Origin: JAAFIP01 sp043777795
GTDB taxonomy: Bacteria > Pseudomonadota > Gammaproteobacteria > Burkholderiales > Burkholderiaceae_C
Direction: 5' to 3'
Assembly: GCA_043777795.1 (NCBI GenBank)
Contig: JAYWHJ010000005.1
Coordinates: forward strand, 1 to 15,032
Length of the DNA: 15,032 bases
In this document: positions 1-6,994 of the stretch, piece after piece
Layout: every line of letters starts with the position of its first letter
Numbering within the stretch: position 1 is the stretch's first letter
Notes under the pieces: generated by a model
Databases searched by the model: none
What the model was told of the DNA's origin: nothing
Seen by the model: only the letters and a program-made list of their open reading frames with translations
Made by a program: the position numbers and the translations under genes

Positions 1-482
1 GCGAAGTGGCTGTGCGCGAGTTCAAGAAGGGCCAGGAAGTCGAAGCCATCGTGTTGGCAGTGGACGTGGACCGTGAGCGTATCAGCTTGGGTATCAAGCA
101 GCTCGACAGCGATCCGTTCACCACTTTCACGTCGATCAACGACAAAGGCTCCGTCGTGACCGGCAAGGTCAAGACCGTGGACGCCAAGGGCGCTGAAATC
201 GATCTGGGCGAAGAAATCTTGGGCTACCTGCGCGCCTCTGAAATCAGCCGTGACCGTGTGGAAGACGCACGCAACGTGCTCAAAGAAGGTGACGAAGTGA
301 CCGCTGTGATCGTCAACATCGACCGCAAGACACGCAACATCCAGTTGTCGGTCAAAGCCAAAGACCAAGTGGATCAGAACGAAGCCATGTCCCATCTGTC
401 ACAGCAATCGGCTAAAGAGAATGCCGGTACGACGAGCTTGGGTGCGCTGCTGCGCGCTAAGCTGGACAATAACAACGGCTAA
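1..482 (+). CDS. rpsA: 30S ribosomal protein S1, C-terminal part (5' end outside window)
   Basis: This is the last 160 or so residues of ribosomal protein S1, which binds mRNA on the small subunit and helps start translation of messages with weak Shine-Dalgarno sites. The reading frame is already open at base 3 and runs to TAA at 480-482, so the true start lies upstream of the window. The first part ends one S1 (OB-fold) repeat (RISLGIKQL). A full further repeat follows, with GSVVTGKVKTVDAKGAEIDL, GYLRASEIS and a closing IQLSVKAKD. The tail is short, polar and low in complexity (SLGALLRAKLDNNNG), as is usual for proteobacterial S1. ihfB follows, an arrangement conserved in Proteobacteria. Confidence 0.96.
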   Translation, partial: EVAVREFKKGQEVEAIVLAVDVDRERISLGIKQLDSDPFTTFTSINDKGSVVTGKVKTVDAKGAEIDLGEEILGYLRASEISRDRVEDARNVLKEGDEVTAVIVNIDRKTRNIQLSVKAKDQVDQNEAMSHLSQQSAKENAGTTSLGALLRAKLDNNNG

Positions 483-510
483 GAGCTAGCTAGTTGAGGA
501 CAGAACAACA

Positions 511-546
511 GGGCACCTGCATGTGAAGATCACATGTGAGGCGCCC
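511..546 (+). promoter_or_regulatory. Stem-loop between rpsA and ihfB
   Basis: Bases 511-525 can pair with 531-546 around a 5-base loop (AAGAT). I count about 14 pairs, including one G-T wobble at 519/537, with one bulged base (538) and one mismatch (515/542). It begins 28 bases after the rpsA stop and ends 31 bases before the ihfB ATG. No T-run follows, so it is not a standard intrinsic terminator. An RNA processing site, an mRNA 3'-end stabiliser for rpsA or a leader structure for ihfB are all possible. The pairing is seen; the role is inferred. Confidence 0.5.
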
Positions 547-577
547 GTTGGTCTGCCCCGCGCAAATAACTACTCTT

Positions 578-889
578 ATGACTCGTTCAGACCTAGTAGA
601 AGCCTTGGCTTCGCAGTTCAACCAACTCACCCACCGTGACGCTGAATTCGCCGTAAAGACGATTCTGGACGCGATGGGCGATGCCTTGGTACGTGGGCAC
701 CGTATTGAGATCCGTGGTTTTGGCAGCTTTTCGGTCAATCGCCGGCCACCTCGCGTAGGGCGCAACCCCCGCACAGGCGAGTCGGTGACTATCCCCGAGA
801 AGCGTGTGCCGCACTTTAAACCTGGCAAGGCCCTACGAGAAGCCGTGGAAGCCAGGACCGAAGTGCTGCGTGCGGCCAACAAACTCTAG
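578..889 (+). CDS. ihfB: Integration host factor subunit beta
   Basis: This 103-residue protein is the beta subunit of IHF, a heterodimer that bends DNA sharply in replication, recombination and transcription. It begins MTRSDLVEALASQ, matching the family's usual N-terminus. It carries RIEIRGFGSF (residues 42-51), the beta-arm RPPRVGRNPRTGE (56-68) with the proline that intercalates into DNA (P64), and PHFKPGKALRE (78-88). An in-frame GTG at 536 would add 14 residues (MRRPLVCPAQITTL) that are foreign to the family and overlap the upstream hairpin, so I chose the ATG at 578. No clear Shine-Dalgarno sequence precedes it. The HU branch is unlikely because of the RIEIRGFGSF and PPRVGRNP wording. 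Confidence 0.96.
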   Translation: MTRSDLVEALASQFNQLTHRDAEFAVKTILDAMGDALVRGHRIEIRGFGSFSVNRRPPRVGRNPRTGESVTIPEKRVPHFKPGKALREAVEARTEVLRAANKL

Positions 890-907
890 GTCCCGTGCAT
901 TCCCGTC

Positions 908-944
908 GGCTGCATTCCATAGGCTGCAATCCTTGGGACTGCAT
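908..944 (+). repeat. Short degenerate tandem repeat upstream of lapA
   Basis: Two 11-base units, GGCTGCATTCC (908-918) and GGCTGCAATCC (922-932), differ by one base and are spaced 14 bases apart. A third partial unit, GGACTGCAT, starts at 936. The repeats fill the short gap between ihfB and lapA. They could be a protein-binding site or a chance duplication; I see nothing that decides. A possible -10 box (TAGAAT, 952-957) lies just downstream, without a good -35 match at the right distance. Confidence 0.4.
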
Positions 945-982
945 GTGTCGATAGAATAAGACTTCACCACGAATATTAGATT

Positions 983-1276
983 ATGCAAAAAGCGCTATGG
1001 CTGCTTCGGTGGATACTGAAGGCAGCCATTTTTTTTACCCTCTTCGCTTTCGCGCTGAACAACCAGCACGAGGTGACTGCGTATTTCTTTTTTGGCAATG
1101 CGTGGAAAACGCCTCTCATTGTTTTGGTACTGATGGCTTTTACCGCCGGCGTCACGGTGGGCGTGCTAGGCATGGTGCCGCGCTGGTGGCGTCACCGCCG
1201 TACCGCCCGCAAGCTAACTGCACGCGAGCTGAGCGCGCAGCAAAGTACCGTCAGTCCTGACAGCACCCACCTGTAG
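983..1276 (+). CDS. lapA: LapA family inner-membrane protein (DUF1049)
   Basis: This is a 97-residue membrane protein of the LapA family. It has two hydrophobic segments, AIFFTLFAFAL (about residues 15-25) and PLIVLVLMAFTAGVTVGVLG (about 44-63). The linker between them carries NNQHEVTAYFFFG, the typical LapA stretch. A basic cytoplasmic segment (RWWRHRRTARK) and a polar tail follow. In E. coli, LapA is encoded next to LapB and partners it in tuning lipopolysaccharide synthesis. The same arrangement holds here, with lapB starting 38 bases later. The start ATG is the only sensible one before the first membrane segment. Identification is by topology, motif and neighbour. Confidence 0.9.
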   Translation: MQKALWLLRWILKAAIFFTLFAFALNNQHEVTAYFFFGNAWKTPLIVLVLMAFTAGVTVGVLGMVPRWWRHRRTARKLTARELSAQQSTVSPDSTHL

Positions 1277-1314
1277 CCGTATGCGCACTGCTAGCCCGAG
1301 AAAACCCTGCCGCT

Positions 1315-2484
1315 ATGGATATTGACCTGACCTGGGTATTGCTAGGCCTGCCGCTGGCCTTTGTGCTCGGCTGGGCCGCTTCTCGCTTAGACCTGCGCCA
1401 ACTGCGCAGCGAGAATCGCCGCTCCCCCAAAGCCTACTTCAAAGGCTTGAACTACCTGCTCAATGAACAGCAAGACCTGGCCATTGATGCCTTTATTGAG
1501 GCCGTGCAAAACGACCCCGACACCTCCGAGCTGCACTTCGCATTGGGTAATCTGTTTCGCCGCCGTGGCGAGTACGACAGGGCCGTGCGGGTGCATGAAC
1601 ACCTGCTCTCCCGCGGGGACCTCAAGCAAACCGAGCGCGACCGTGCGCAGCACGCGCTGTCGCTCGATTTTCTCAAAGCCGGTTTACTCGACCGCGCTGA
1701 GGATGCCCTGGCCAAACTGGAGGGCACCGACTTCGAGCCGCAAGCCCGCTTGGCCAGGCTAGCCATCTATGAGCGCACCCGCGACTGGGCACAAGCCCAG
1801 CGCATCGCCCAACAACTGCAAGGCGCTGAACAAGGCGACTTCAGTGCCCGCATCGCCCACTACCTGTGCGAGCAAGCGCTTGGTCTGACCCAAGGCGACG
1901 CGCAAGCGCTAGAGCAGGCACACCACTTGTTGCATAAGGCCATAGCCATTGCCCCCGATGCCAGCCGCGCCCGCATGGAGCTGGCCACCTTGCAAAGCCA
2001 AACGGGCCATCCTGATGCGGCCTACGCAACCCTTGCCGTCATCATCGAGCAAGCCCAAACCGCCACACCTTTAGCGGCACTGCGGCTGCAAGAACTGGCT
2101 GAACAATGCGGCCAGCAGGCCCACGCACTGAAGCTCTTGCAGGCCAACTACGCGCAATCACACTCCATCGATGTGCTGCAGGCCATCATTGGCTTGCAAG
2201 ATGCAAGCCTTGCTCCTGGCCAAAATAGCAGCGCGCGCAACTTGTATGTGCTGCACTTGGAAAAAGAACCCTCGCTGGCCATCGCCACGCGTTGGCTGGC
2301 TGGCGAAAAACTCGAGCATGAACAGTTCCACCCGCAGGTGCAGCGCGCCCTGGACAAGGCCGTGGTACCTTTGCTGCGTTACCGCTGCGCCGCCTGCGGC
2401 TTTGAGGCCCAGCGCCACTTTTGGCAATGCCCTGGCTGCCAGGCATGGGACAGTTACCCAGCGCGGCGGATTGAAGAGCTTTAA
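1315..2484 (+). CDS. lapB: Lipopolysaccharide assembly protein LapB (YciM), TPR and rubredoxin-like
   Basis: LapB is an inner-membrane-anchored adaptor that, in E. coli, brings LpxC to the FtsH protease and so limits lipid A synthesis. The 389-residue length matches the family. The N-terminus has one membrane anchor (WVLLGLPLAFVLGWAAS, about 7-23) followed by the conserved SPKAYFKGLNYLLNEQQD. A series of tetratricopeptide helices follows (for example AIDAFIEAV, LHFALGNLFRRRGEYDRAVRVH). The C-terminus carries the metal-binding rubredoxin-like knuckle with C358, C361, C372 and C375 (YRCAACGF and WQCPGCQAW). All four cysteines are present, so the protein looks intact. It sits between lapA and LPS heptose genes, which supports its role in outer-membrane balance. 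Confidence 0.95.
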   Translation: MDIDLTWVLLGLPLAFVLGWAASRLDLRQLRSENRRSPKAYFKGLNYLLNEQQDLAIDAFIEAVQNDPDTSELHFALGNLFRRRGEYDRAVRVHEHLLSRGDLKQTERDRAQHALSLDFLKAGLLDRAEDALAKLEGTDFEPQARLARLAIYERTRDWAQAQRIAQQLQGAEQGDFSARIAHYLCEQALGLTQGDAQALEQAHHLLHKAIAIAPDASRARMELATLQSQTGHPDAAYATLAVIIEQAQTATPLAALRLQELAEQCGQQAHALKLLQANYAQSHSIDVLQAIIGLQDASLAPGQNSSARNLYVLHLEKEPSLAIATRWLAGEKLEHEQFHPQVQRALDKAVVPLLRYRCAACGFEAQRHFWQCPGCQAWDSYPARRIEEL

Positions 2485-2535
2485 GTGACCGCCAGCGACT
2501 GCCTCCCACTTCCAAACATCGCCTGAACTCGCCCT

Positions 2536-3468
2536 ATGACCACCCCCTCTCCAGAGTTAATTGCCAACGCCAAAGTGTTGATCGTGGGCGACGCTATGCT
2601 GGATCGCTACTGGTACGGCGCGGTAGAGCGCGTCAGCCCCGAGGCACCAGTGCCCATCGTGCGCGTGACCCGCGAGGAAGAGCGCGTAGGCGCTGCTGCC
2701 AATGTGGCCTACAACGCCGTGCGATTGGGCGCGCAGGCCAGCTTTATAGGCGTGGTGGGCGACGACGAACCAGGTCGCAAACTAGAAGCCTTGATGCAGC
2801 ACACCGGCATTGCGACGCATCTGGCGCGTGACGCAGGTCTGCAAACCACCGTCAAGCTGCGCGTGATCGGCCGCTCCCAGCAACTCCTGCGCCTGGACTT
2901 TGAAAACACGCCCGACCATGACGTGCTGGCTGTGCAAACCCAAGTCTTCCAACAGCTGCTACCCAGCCATAGCGCCGTGCTGTTTTCTGACTACGCCAAG
3001 GGCGGCCTGGCCCATGTGTCCAGCATGATTGCCATGGCCCGCGCAGCGGGCAAACCGGTGCTGGTGGACCCCAAAGGCTCTGACTATGGGCGCTACCAAA
3101 ATGCCAGCGTCATTACCCCCAACCGCGCCGAGCTGCAGCAAGTCATTGGCAGTTGGCACAGTGAAGAAGAGCTGCGCACCAAGGCGCACAACTTGCGCAC
3201 CTCGCTGCATCTGGATACGCTGATTTTTACCCGCAGCGAAGAAGGCATGAGTCTGTATGACGCAGACGGCGAGCTGCATGTGAAGGCGCAAGCCCGCGAA
3301 GTGTTTGACGTGACGGGGGCGGGCGACACCGTGATAGCCACTCTCGCCTCTCTGGTGGCGGCAGGCCTGAGCCTGCGCGAAGCAATGCCGCACGCCAATC
3401 GGGCAGGCGGCATTGTGGTCGGCAAGTTTGGCACTGCGACAGTCTCTTACGCTGAATTGTTTACTTAA
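2536..3468 (+). CDS. rfaE1: D-glycero-beta-D-manno-heptose-7-phosphate kinase
   Basis: This kinase phosphorylates D-glycero-D-manno-heptose 7-phosphate at C1, an early step towards ADP-heptose for the LPS inner core. It is a PfkB/ribokinase-fold protein of 310 residues. It begins with VLIVGDAMLDRYWYG (14-28) and has the substrate-loop region ERVGAAANVAYN (49-60), where the family more often has GGAANVA. SVITPNRAEL lies at 191-200, and the anion-hole motif DVTGAGDT (258-265) includes the catalytic base D264. It ends after the kinase domain, so the adenylyltransferase half of E. coli HldE is absent and must be encoded elsewhere, as is normal in betaproteobacteria. The gap to lapB is 51 bases; no good ribosome site is visible before the ATG. 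Confidence 0.95.
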   Translation: MTTPSPELIANAKVLIVGDAMLDRYWYGAVERVSPEAPVPIVRVTREEERVGAAANVAYNAVRLGAQASFIGVVGDDEPGRKLEALMQHTGIATHLARDAGLQTTVKLRVIGRSQQLLRLDFENTPDHDVLAVQTQVFQQLLPSHSAVLFSDYAKGGLAHVSSMIAMARAAGKPVLVDPKGSDYGRYQNASVITPNRAELQQVIGSWHSEEELRTKAHNLRTSLHLDTLIFTRSEEGMSLYDADGELHVKAQAREVFDVTGAGDTVIATLASLVAAGLSLREAMPHANRAGGIVVGKFGTATVSYAELFT

Positions 3469-3505
3469 ATAGACTCTACCGCATTCAAATATTGGAAAGT
3501 TTGCT

Positions 3506-4534
3506 ATGAAAATAGTAGTAACCGGTGCAGCCGGATTCATTGGTAGCAATATCATCGCCGGCTTGAATGCGCGCGGCATCAGCAACATCATCGCGGTGGA
3601 CGAGCTGACCCAGGGCGAAAAGTTTCGCAATCTGGCCGATCTTCAGATTGCCGACTATGTCGATGCCGATACGTTCTACGCCGGCTTTGCCAAACAGCAA
3701 TACGGCAAAGTAGAAGCCGTGTTCCACGAAGGTGCCTGCAGCGACACCATGGAGCACAACGGCAAGTACATGATGCAAAACAACTACGAGGTGAGCAAAC
3801 AGTTGTTTGCTGCTGCCCAGGCGCAGGGTACGCGCCTGCTGTATGCATCGTCTGCCGCCACCTACGGGGGAAGCGACACTTTCAAAGAGTCGCCCGAGTA
3901 CGAAAAACCGCTGAACGTCTACGGCTACAGTAAGCTTTTGCTAGACCAGTATGCCCGCCGCGCACTGGGCACGCAGTTGGAGAATGCCAAAACCCAAGTG
4001 GTCGGCTTTCGGTACTTCAACGTGTATGGCCCGCGCGAACAGCACAAAGGCCGCATGGCCAGCGTCGCGTTTCACCAGTTCCACCAGTTCCGCAACGACG
4101 GCAAAGTCAAACTGTTTGGCGAGTACGGTGGCTATGCAGCAGGCGCGCAAATGCGCGACTTTATCTCTGTAGACGATGTGGTGGCGGTGAACCTGTGGTT
4201 CTTCGACCATCCGGACAAGTCGGGCATATTTAACCTCGGCACAGGGCGTGCACAAGCGTTCAATGACGTCGCGCAGGCCGTCGTCAGCACGCTGCACGCT
4301 TCGTCAGGCGGTGCACATTCCGTAGCAGCAGGCGCGATGCAAAAGGGCGCGACTGAACAGGTAGACCCTAAGCTGATCGAGTACGTGCCCTTCCCAGATG
4401 CGCTGCGCGGTAAATACCAGTGCTACACCCAAGCCGATATGAGCGCCCTGCGCGCCACCGGCTGCAACCATGTGTTTGCCGATGTGCACACGGGCGTGAG
4501 CCGGTACGTGCAATGGTTGCTAGCGCATAGCTGA
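3506..4534 (+). CDS. hldD: ADP-L-glycero-D-manno-heptose-6-epimerase
   Basis: HldD inverts C6 of ADP-D-glycero-D-manno-heptose to give ADP-L-glycero-D-manno-heptose, the donor used by the heptosyltransferases. It is an extended short-chain dehydrogenase/reductase. The NAD(P)-binding motif TGAAGFIGSN is at 6-15, the catalytic-site serines are in LLYASSAATYGG (111-122), and the catalytic Y139xxxK143 is in VYGYSK. YFNVYGPRE and the substrate region QMRDFISVDDVV follow. At 342 residues it is longer than the E. coli enzyme (310), mostly through a looser region around SSGGAHSVAAGAMQKG before the conserved IEYVPFPDALRGKYQ. A clear ribosome site, GGAAAG at 3494-3499, lies 6 bases before the ATG. It ends the + strand LPS group; the next gene is convergent. 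Confidence 0.96.
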   Translation: MKIVVTGAAGFIGSNIIAGLNARGISNIIAVDELTQGEKFRNLADLQIADYVDADTFYAGFAKQQYGKVEAVFHEGACSDTMEHNGKYMMQNNYEVSKQLFAAAQAQGTRLLYASSAATYGGSDTFKESPEYEKPLNVYGYSKLLLDQYARRALGTQLENAKTQVVGFRYFNVYGPREQHKGRMASVAFHQFHQFRNDGKVKLFGEYGGYAAGAQMRDFISVDDVVAVNLWFFDHPDKSGIFNLGTGRAQAFNDVAQAVVSTLHASSGGAHSVAAGAMQKGATEQVDPKLIEYVPFPDALRGKYQCYTQADMSALRATGCNHVFADVHTGVSRYVQWLLAHS

Positions 4535-4595
4535 TGGCATCGGGCGGCGCCTGTGCCGGCGTGGATGCGACGCTGTGAGCGCAGCAGCTACTGCC

Positions 4596-5987
4596 TCATT
4601 GCGCGCCAGTCTGCGCCAGCATATTCACCACCTCTTGGGCCATGCGCTGGGCTGCGCCGCGTGAGGCGCTGAGCCATTGCGCACCGACTGCACCCATCGC
4701 TGCGCGGCGCGTGGTATCGGTTGCCAAGGCCACCGATACCTGCAAACCTTGCGCCATGTCCAGCACCCGCAGCGCTGCGCCCTGCTCTAGCGCGGTCTGC
4801 GCTGCATCGGCAAAGTTAAAAGTGTGCGGACCCATGACGATGGGGCAGCTTGCGGCGATCGCTTCGATCAGATTTTGTCCGCCGAGCGGAGCAAAGCTGC
4901 CGCCCAGCAACGCGACGTCTGCCAAACCGTAATACACCGCCATCTCACCCAGTGAATCACCCAGCCAAACGTCGGCAGGAAGCGGCGTATCCTGCCACTG
5001 CGAACGGCGTGACACACTCAAGCCAGCCTGGGCGATTGCCTCAGCCACCGTGTCAAATCGCTGCGGGTGGCGCGGCACGATCATCCATTGCACTGACGCG
5101 CTGTGCGCAGCCGCTTGCTTGCTTGATGATGCCGCCTGGTCTAGCGCATTTGATGGCTCAGACGCTCCATAATGTATAGCTACTTGCGCAGTGTTTGATT
5201 GCGCCAGAGCACGAATTTGCTCTAAAAATATAGCCTCTTCACCCTCGCGCGCGCTGGCCAGCAACACCACTGGGCGGGACGTTGCAGCGCGCCATGCGCG
5301 GCCACGCTGCACTTGCTGTGTGCTGGCCGTCGCGTCAAATTTCAGGTTGCCTTGCACACTGACTTGCTGTGCACCGACCGTTTTTAGTCGTTCAGCATCA
5401 CCCGGTGTTTGCGCCCACACCTGTGAAAAGCTAGCGTAGGCAGGCCTTGCCAGCCAGGCCAAGCGCCGGGCAGAGCGGGCAGAGCGGGCATTCAAGCGCG
5501 CATTGGCCAGTACCATCGGTACGCCTGCGCTTTGCGCTGCCGCGCACAGATTGGGCCACACCTCAGTTTCCATCACGATGCCAATGGCCGGTTTGAAATG
5601 TGCGATGAAGCGCCCGGTTGCATCCAACGTATCCCACGGCTGCCACACCTGAACATCGCCCGGCCGCAGCAAGGCCATACCCTCGCTGCGCCCCGTGGCG
5701 GTGCCATGGGTCAGCAAGAGCCGCATGCCGGGCATTAAGCCCCGTAACGCAGCGACCAAAATAGCCGCCGCGCGTGTTTCGCCCAAGGACACGGCATGCA
5801 CCCATACAGCGCCCGACTCAGCGGGCGCACTGTAACGGCCAAAGCGTTCCTCTATTTTCTCGCCATACAAGGCCTCAGCCTTGGCGCGGCGCGCCAGCTT
5901 GGCACGCAGCCAAGGCTGCGCCAACCACATCACCATGCCATACAGGGCGCGGGGCAGGCTTGGCATGGCCTTAAGCAGATAGCGCAT
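4596..5987 (-). CDS. waaA: 3-deoxy-D-manno-octulosonic acid (Kdo) transferase
   Basis: WaaA transfers Kdo from CMP-Kdo to lipid IVA at the inner membrane. The 463-residue protein begins with a hydrophobic, basic anchor (ALYGMVMWLAQPWLRAKLARR). HAVSLGET carries the catalytic glutamate E70, followed by METEVWPN and LANARLN, then GNLKFD, VPRHPQRF and the C-terminal LGDSLGEMAVYYGLADVALLGGSF and NLIEA signatures. It is about 35-40 residues longer than usual. The extra length lies at about residues 252-300, where a palindromic repeat plus Ala/Ser/Gln-rich sequence (ALDQAASSSKQAAAHSAS) separates LLASAREGEE from the expected WMIVPRHPQRF. The start overlaps the waaC end by 17 bases, suggesting translational coupling; ATG 5966 is an alternative start without overlap. 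Confidence 0.94.
   Translation of the reverse strand: MRYLLKAMPSLPRALYGMVMWLAQPWLRAKLARRAKAEALYGEKIEERFGRYSAPAESGAVWVHAVSLGETRAAAILVAALRGLMPGMRLLLTHGTATGRSEGMALLRPGDVQVWQPWDTLDATGRFIAHFKPAIGIVMETEVWPNLCAAAQSAGVPMVLANARLNARSARSARRLAWLARPAYASFSQVWAQTPGDAERLKTVGAQQVSVQGNLKFDATASTQQVQRGRAWRAATSRPVVLLASAREGEEAIFLEQIRALAQSNTAQVAIHYGASEPSNALDQAASSSKQAAAHSASVQWMIVPRHPQRFDTVAEAIAQAGLSVSRRSQWQDTPLPADVWLGDSLGEMAVYYGLADVALLGGSFAPLGGQNLIEAIAASCPIVMGPHTFNFADAAQTALEQGAALRVLDMAQGLQVSVALATDTTRRAAMGAVGAQWLSASRGAAQRMAQEVVNMLAQTGAQ
5171..5235 (+). repeat. Dispersed palindromic element, copy A (in frame inside waaA)
   Basis: Read on the + strand it contains TATAGCTACTT, then a hairpin with arms GCGCA (5186-5190) and TGCGC (5200-5204) around a 9-base loop, then CAGAGC and GAATTTGCTCT. 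It aligns with copies B, C and D in the same orientation: tAGCt, central palindrome, agagc, T-rich end. Over a 35-base core, copies A and B agree at 25 positions by hand alignment. In waaA, on the opposite strand, it encodes RALAQSNTAQVAIHYG, which shares LAQSN with the peptide encoded by copy B in waaC. It resembles short repeats I recall from Comamonadaceae genomes; that link is memory-based. Confidence 0.65.
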
Positions 5988-6987
5988 CTACCGGTGCAGC
6001 TGCAGGTGCTCGCGCTTGCACTTGCACTTGGCACCAAGCGTCCCAGACATGCTGCACAGTGGGCTCTGGCTGGGCAAACACACTGCGTTGACGCGGCAAA
6101 TCTTGCGGGCCGGTGCGCCAAGCGGTGTCAAAGTTATACAACTGCACATGCGCCAAATCTAGCGCCACCGCCACATGGCTCAGGCCGCTATCGACACCAA
6201 TGGCACCTGCACAAAGAGCCAGACGGTCAGTCAATGCGTCCAAGGGCATGCGCGGCCACACCTGTGCGGCATTGCCCAGCGCTTTGGCTATGCGCCCACT
6301 GCGCTGCTCTTCTTCATCGCTACCGTGCAGCAAAGCGATGGCGTAACCCTTTGCCTGTAGTTGGTGTCCCAGTTGCACCCAATGGGACTCACTCCAGCAT
6401 TTATCTGTACGTGAGGTGCCATGGATAAACGCTACTTTTTTAATAGCTTCAATCTCAATATTTGATTGAGCCAGAAGCCCAAAATTCCATGAATCTACTG
6501 GTTGCGCATAGCCCAAAGCCTTTGCGCACAACAGGCGCGCACGGTCCACCGCGTGCACTTGCATGGGCACCTGCACGGCCACGTCGGCCAGCCAGCGCGT
6601 AGGGGCCTCGTAGCCCGAGCCTGCGCTGCGATTGGCCATGGCATAGCGTTTGCCGGTTGGTGTGAGCTGCGCGCAGCGCGCCACAATGGCTGACTTGGTG
6701 AGGCCTTGGCAATCGATCACCGCGTCGTATTGCACCGTGGCCAGGTCGGTTTGAAAAGCCTGCCACGCCGCGCGTGTGCTGGCGCGCCACCAATGTTTGC
6801 GCCAAGAGCGTATGGCGCACGGGATGACGCGGCGCACGCCCTCGCAGCGCGCTACCAGCGGGGCAAAGCCGGGCTCCACCACCCAGTCAATCTGCGCCTG
6901 CGGCAGTGCACGCCGTATGTCTTGCACAGCGGGCATGGTGTGCACCACGTCACCGAGCGAGGAGAGTTTGACGATCAGGATGTTCAA
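5971..6987 (-). CDS. waaC: Lipopolysaccharide heptosyltransferase I
   Basis: WaaC adds the first L-glycero-D-manno-heptose to Kdo2-lipid A, using the ADP-heptose made by the + strand genes. It is a GT-B glycosyltransferase of family GT9. The N-terminus MNILIVKLSSLGDVVHTMPA carries the conserved D13. The middle has YDAVIDCQGLTKSA and the C-terminal donor site has IHGTSRTDKCW (K196) and GAIGVDSGLSHVAVALD (D266). Length (338) is slightly above the E. coli protein. Part of the excess is a palindromic-repeat peptide at about 166-185, SWNFGLLAQSNIEIEAIKKV, just before the C-terminal domain. The start lies 7 bases after the phosphomannomutase stop, so the two are cotranscribed. The C-terminal tail is an Ala/Pro-rich extension (QVQARAPAAAPVDALSA) overlapping waaA. 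Confidence 0.95.
   Translation of the reverse strand: MNILIVKLSSLGDVVHTMPAVQDIRRALPQAQIDWVVEPGFAPLVARCEGVRRVIPCAIRSWRKHWWRASTRAAWQAFQTDLATVQYDAVIDCQGLTKSAIVARCAQLTPTGKRYAMANRSAGSGYEAPTRWLADVAVQVPMQVHAVDRARLLCAKALGYAQPVDSWNFGLLAQSNIEIEAIKKVAFIHGTSRTDKCWSESHWVQLGHQLQAKGYAIALLHGSDEEEQRSGRIAKALGNAAQVWPRMPLDALTDRLALCAGAIGVDSGLSHVAVALDLAHVQLYNFDTAWRTGPQDLPRQRSVFAQPEPTVQHVWDAWCQVQVQARAPAAAPVDALSA
6431..6492 (+). repeat. Dispersed palindromic element, copy B (in frame inside waaC)
   Basis: On the + strand it reads TTAATAGCTTC, then a hairpin with 6-base arms CTCAAT (6454-6459) and ATTGAG (6465-6470) around ATTTG, then CCAGAAGCCC and AAAATTCC. The stem sequence differs from copy A (GCGCA/TGCGC) while pairing is kept, so the palindrome itself appears conserved. 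Read on the - strand it encodes FGLLAQSNIEIEAIKKV in waaC, in the same reading frame as copy A in waaA. The local base composition is clearly more AT-rich than the flanking waaC sequence. Confidence 0.65.
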
Positions 6988-6994
6988 GGCGCTG

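Noticed and set aside
536..577. GTG start for ihfB adding 14 residues
   Set aside because: The added residues are not found in IHF beta and overlap the upstream hairpin; ATG 578 gives the standard N-terminus.
3469..3505. A fifth copy of the dispersed palindromic element before hldD
   Set aside because: TAGACTCTACCGC and CAAATATTG recall the unit faintly, but there is no central palindrome and the match is within chance.
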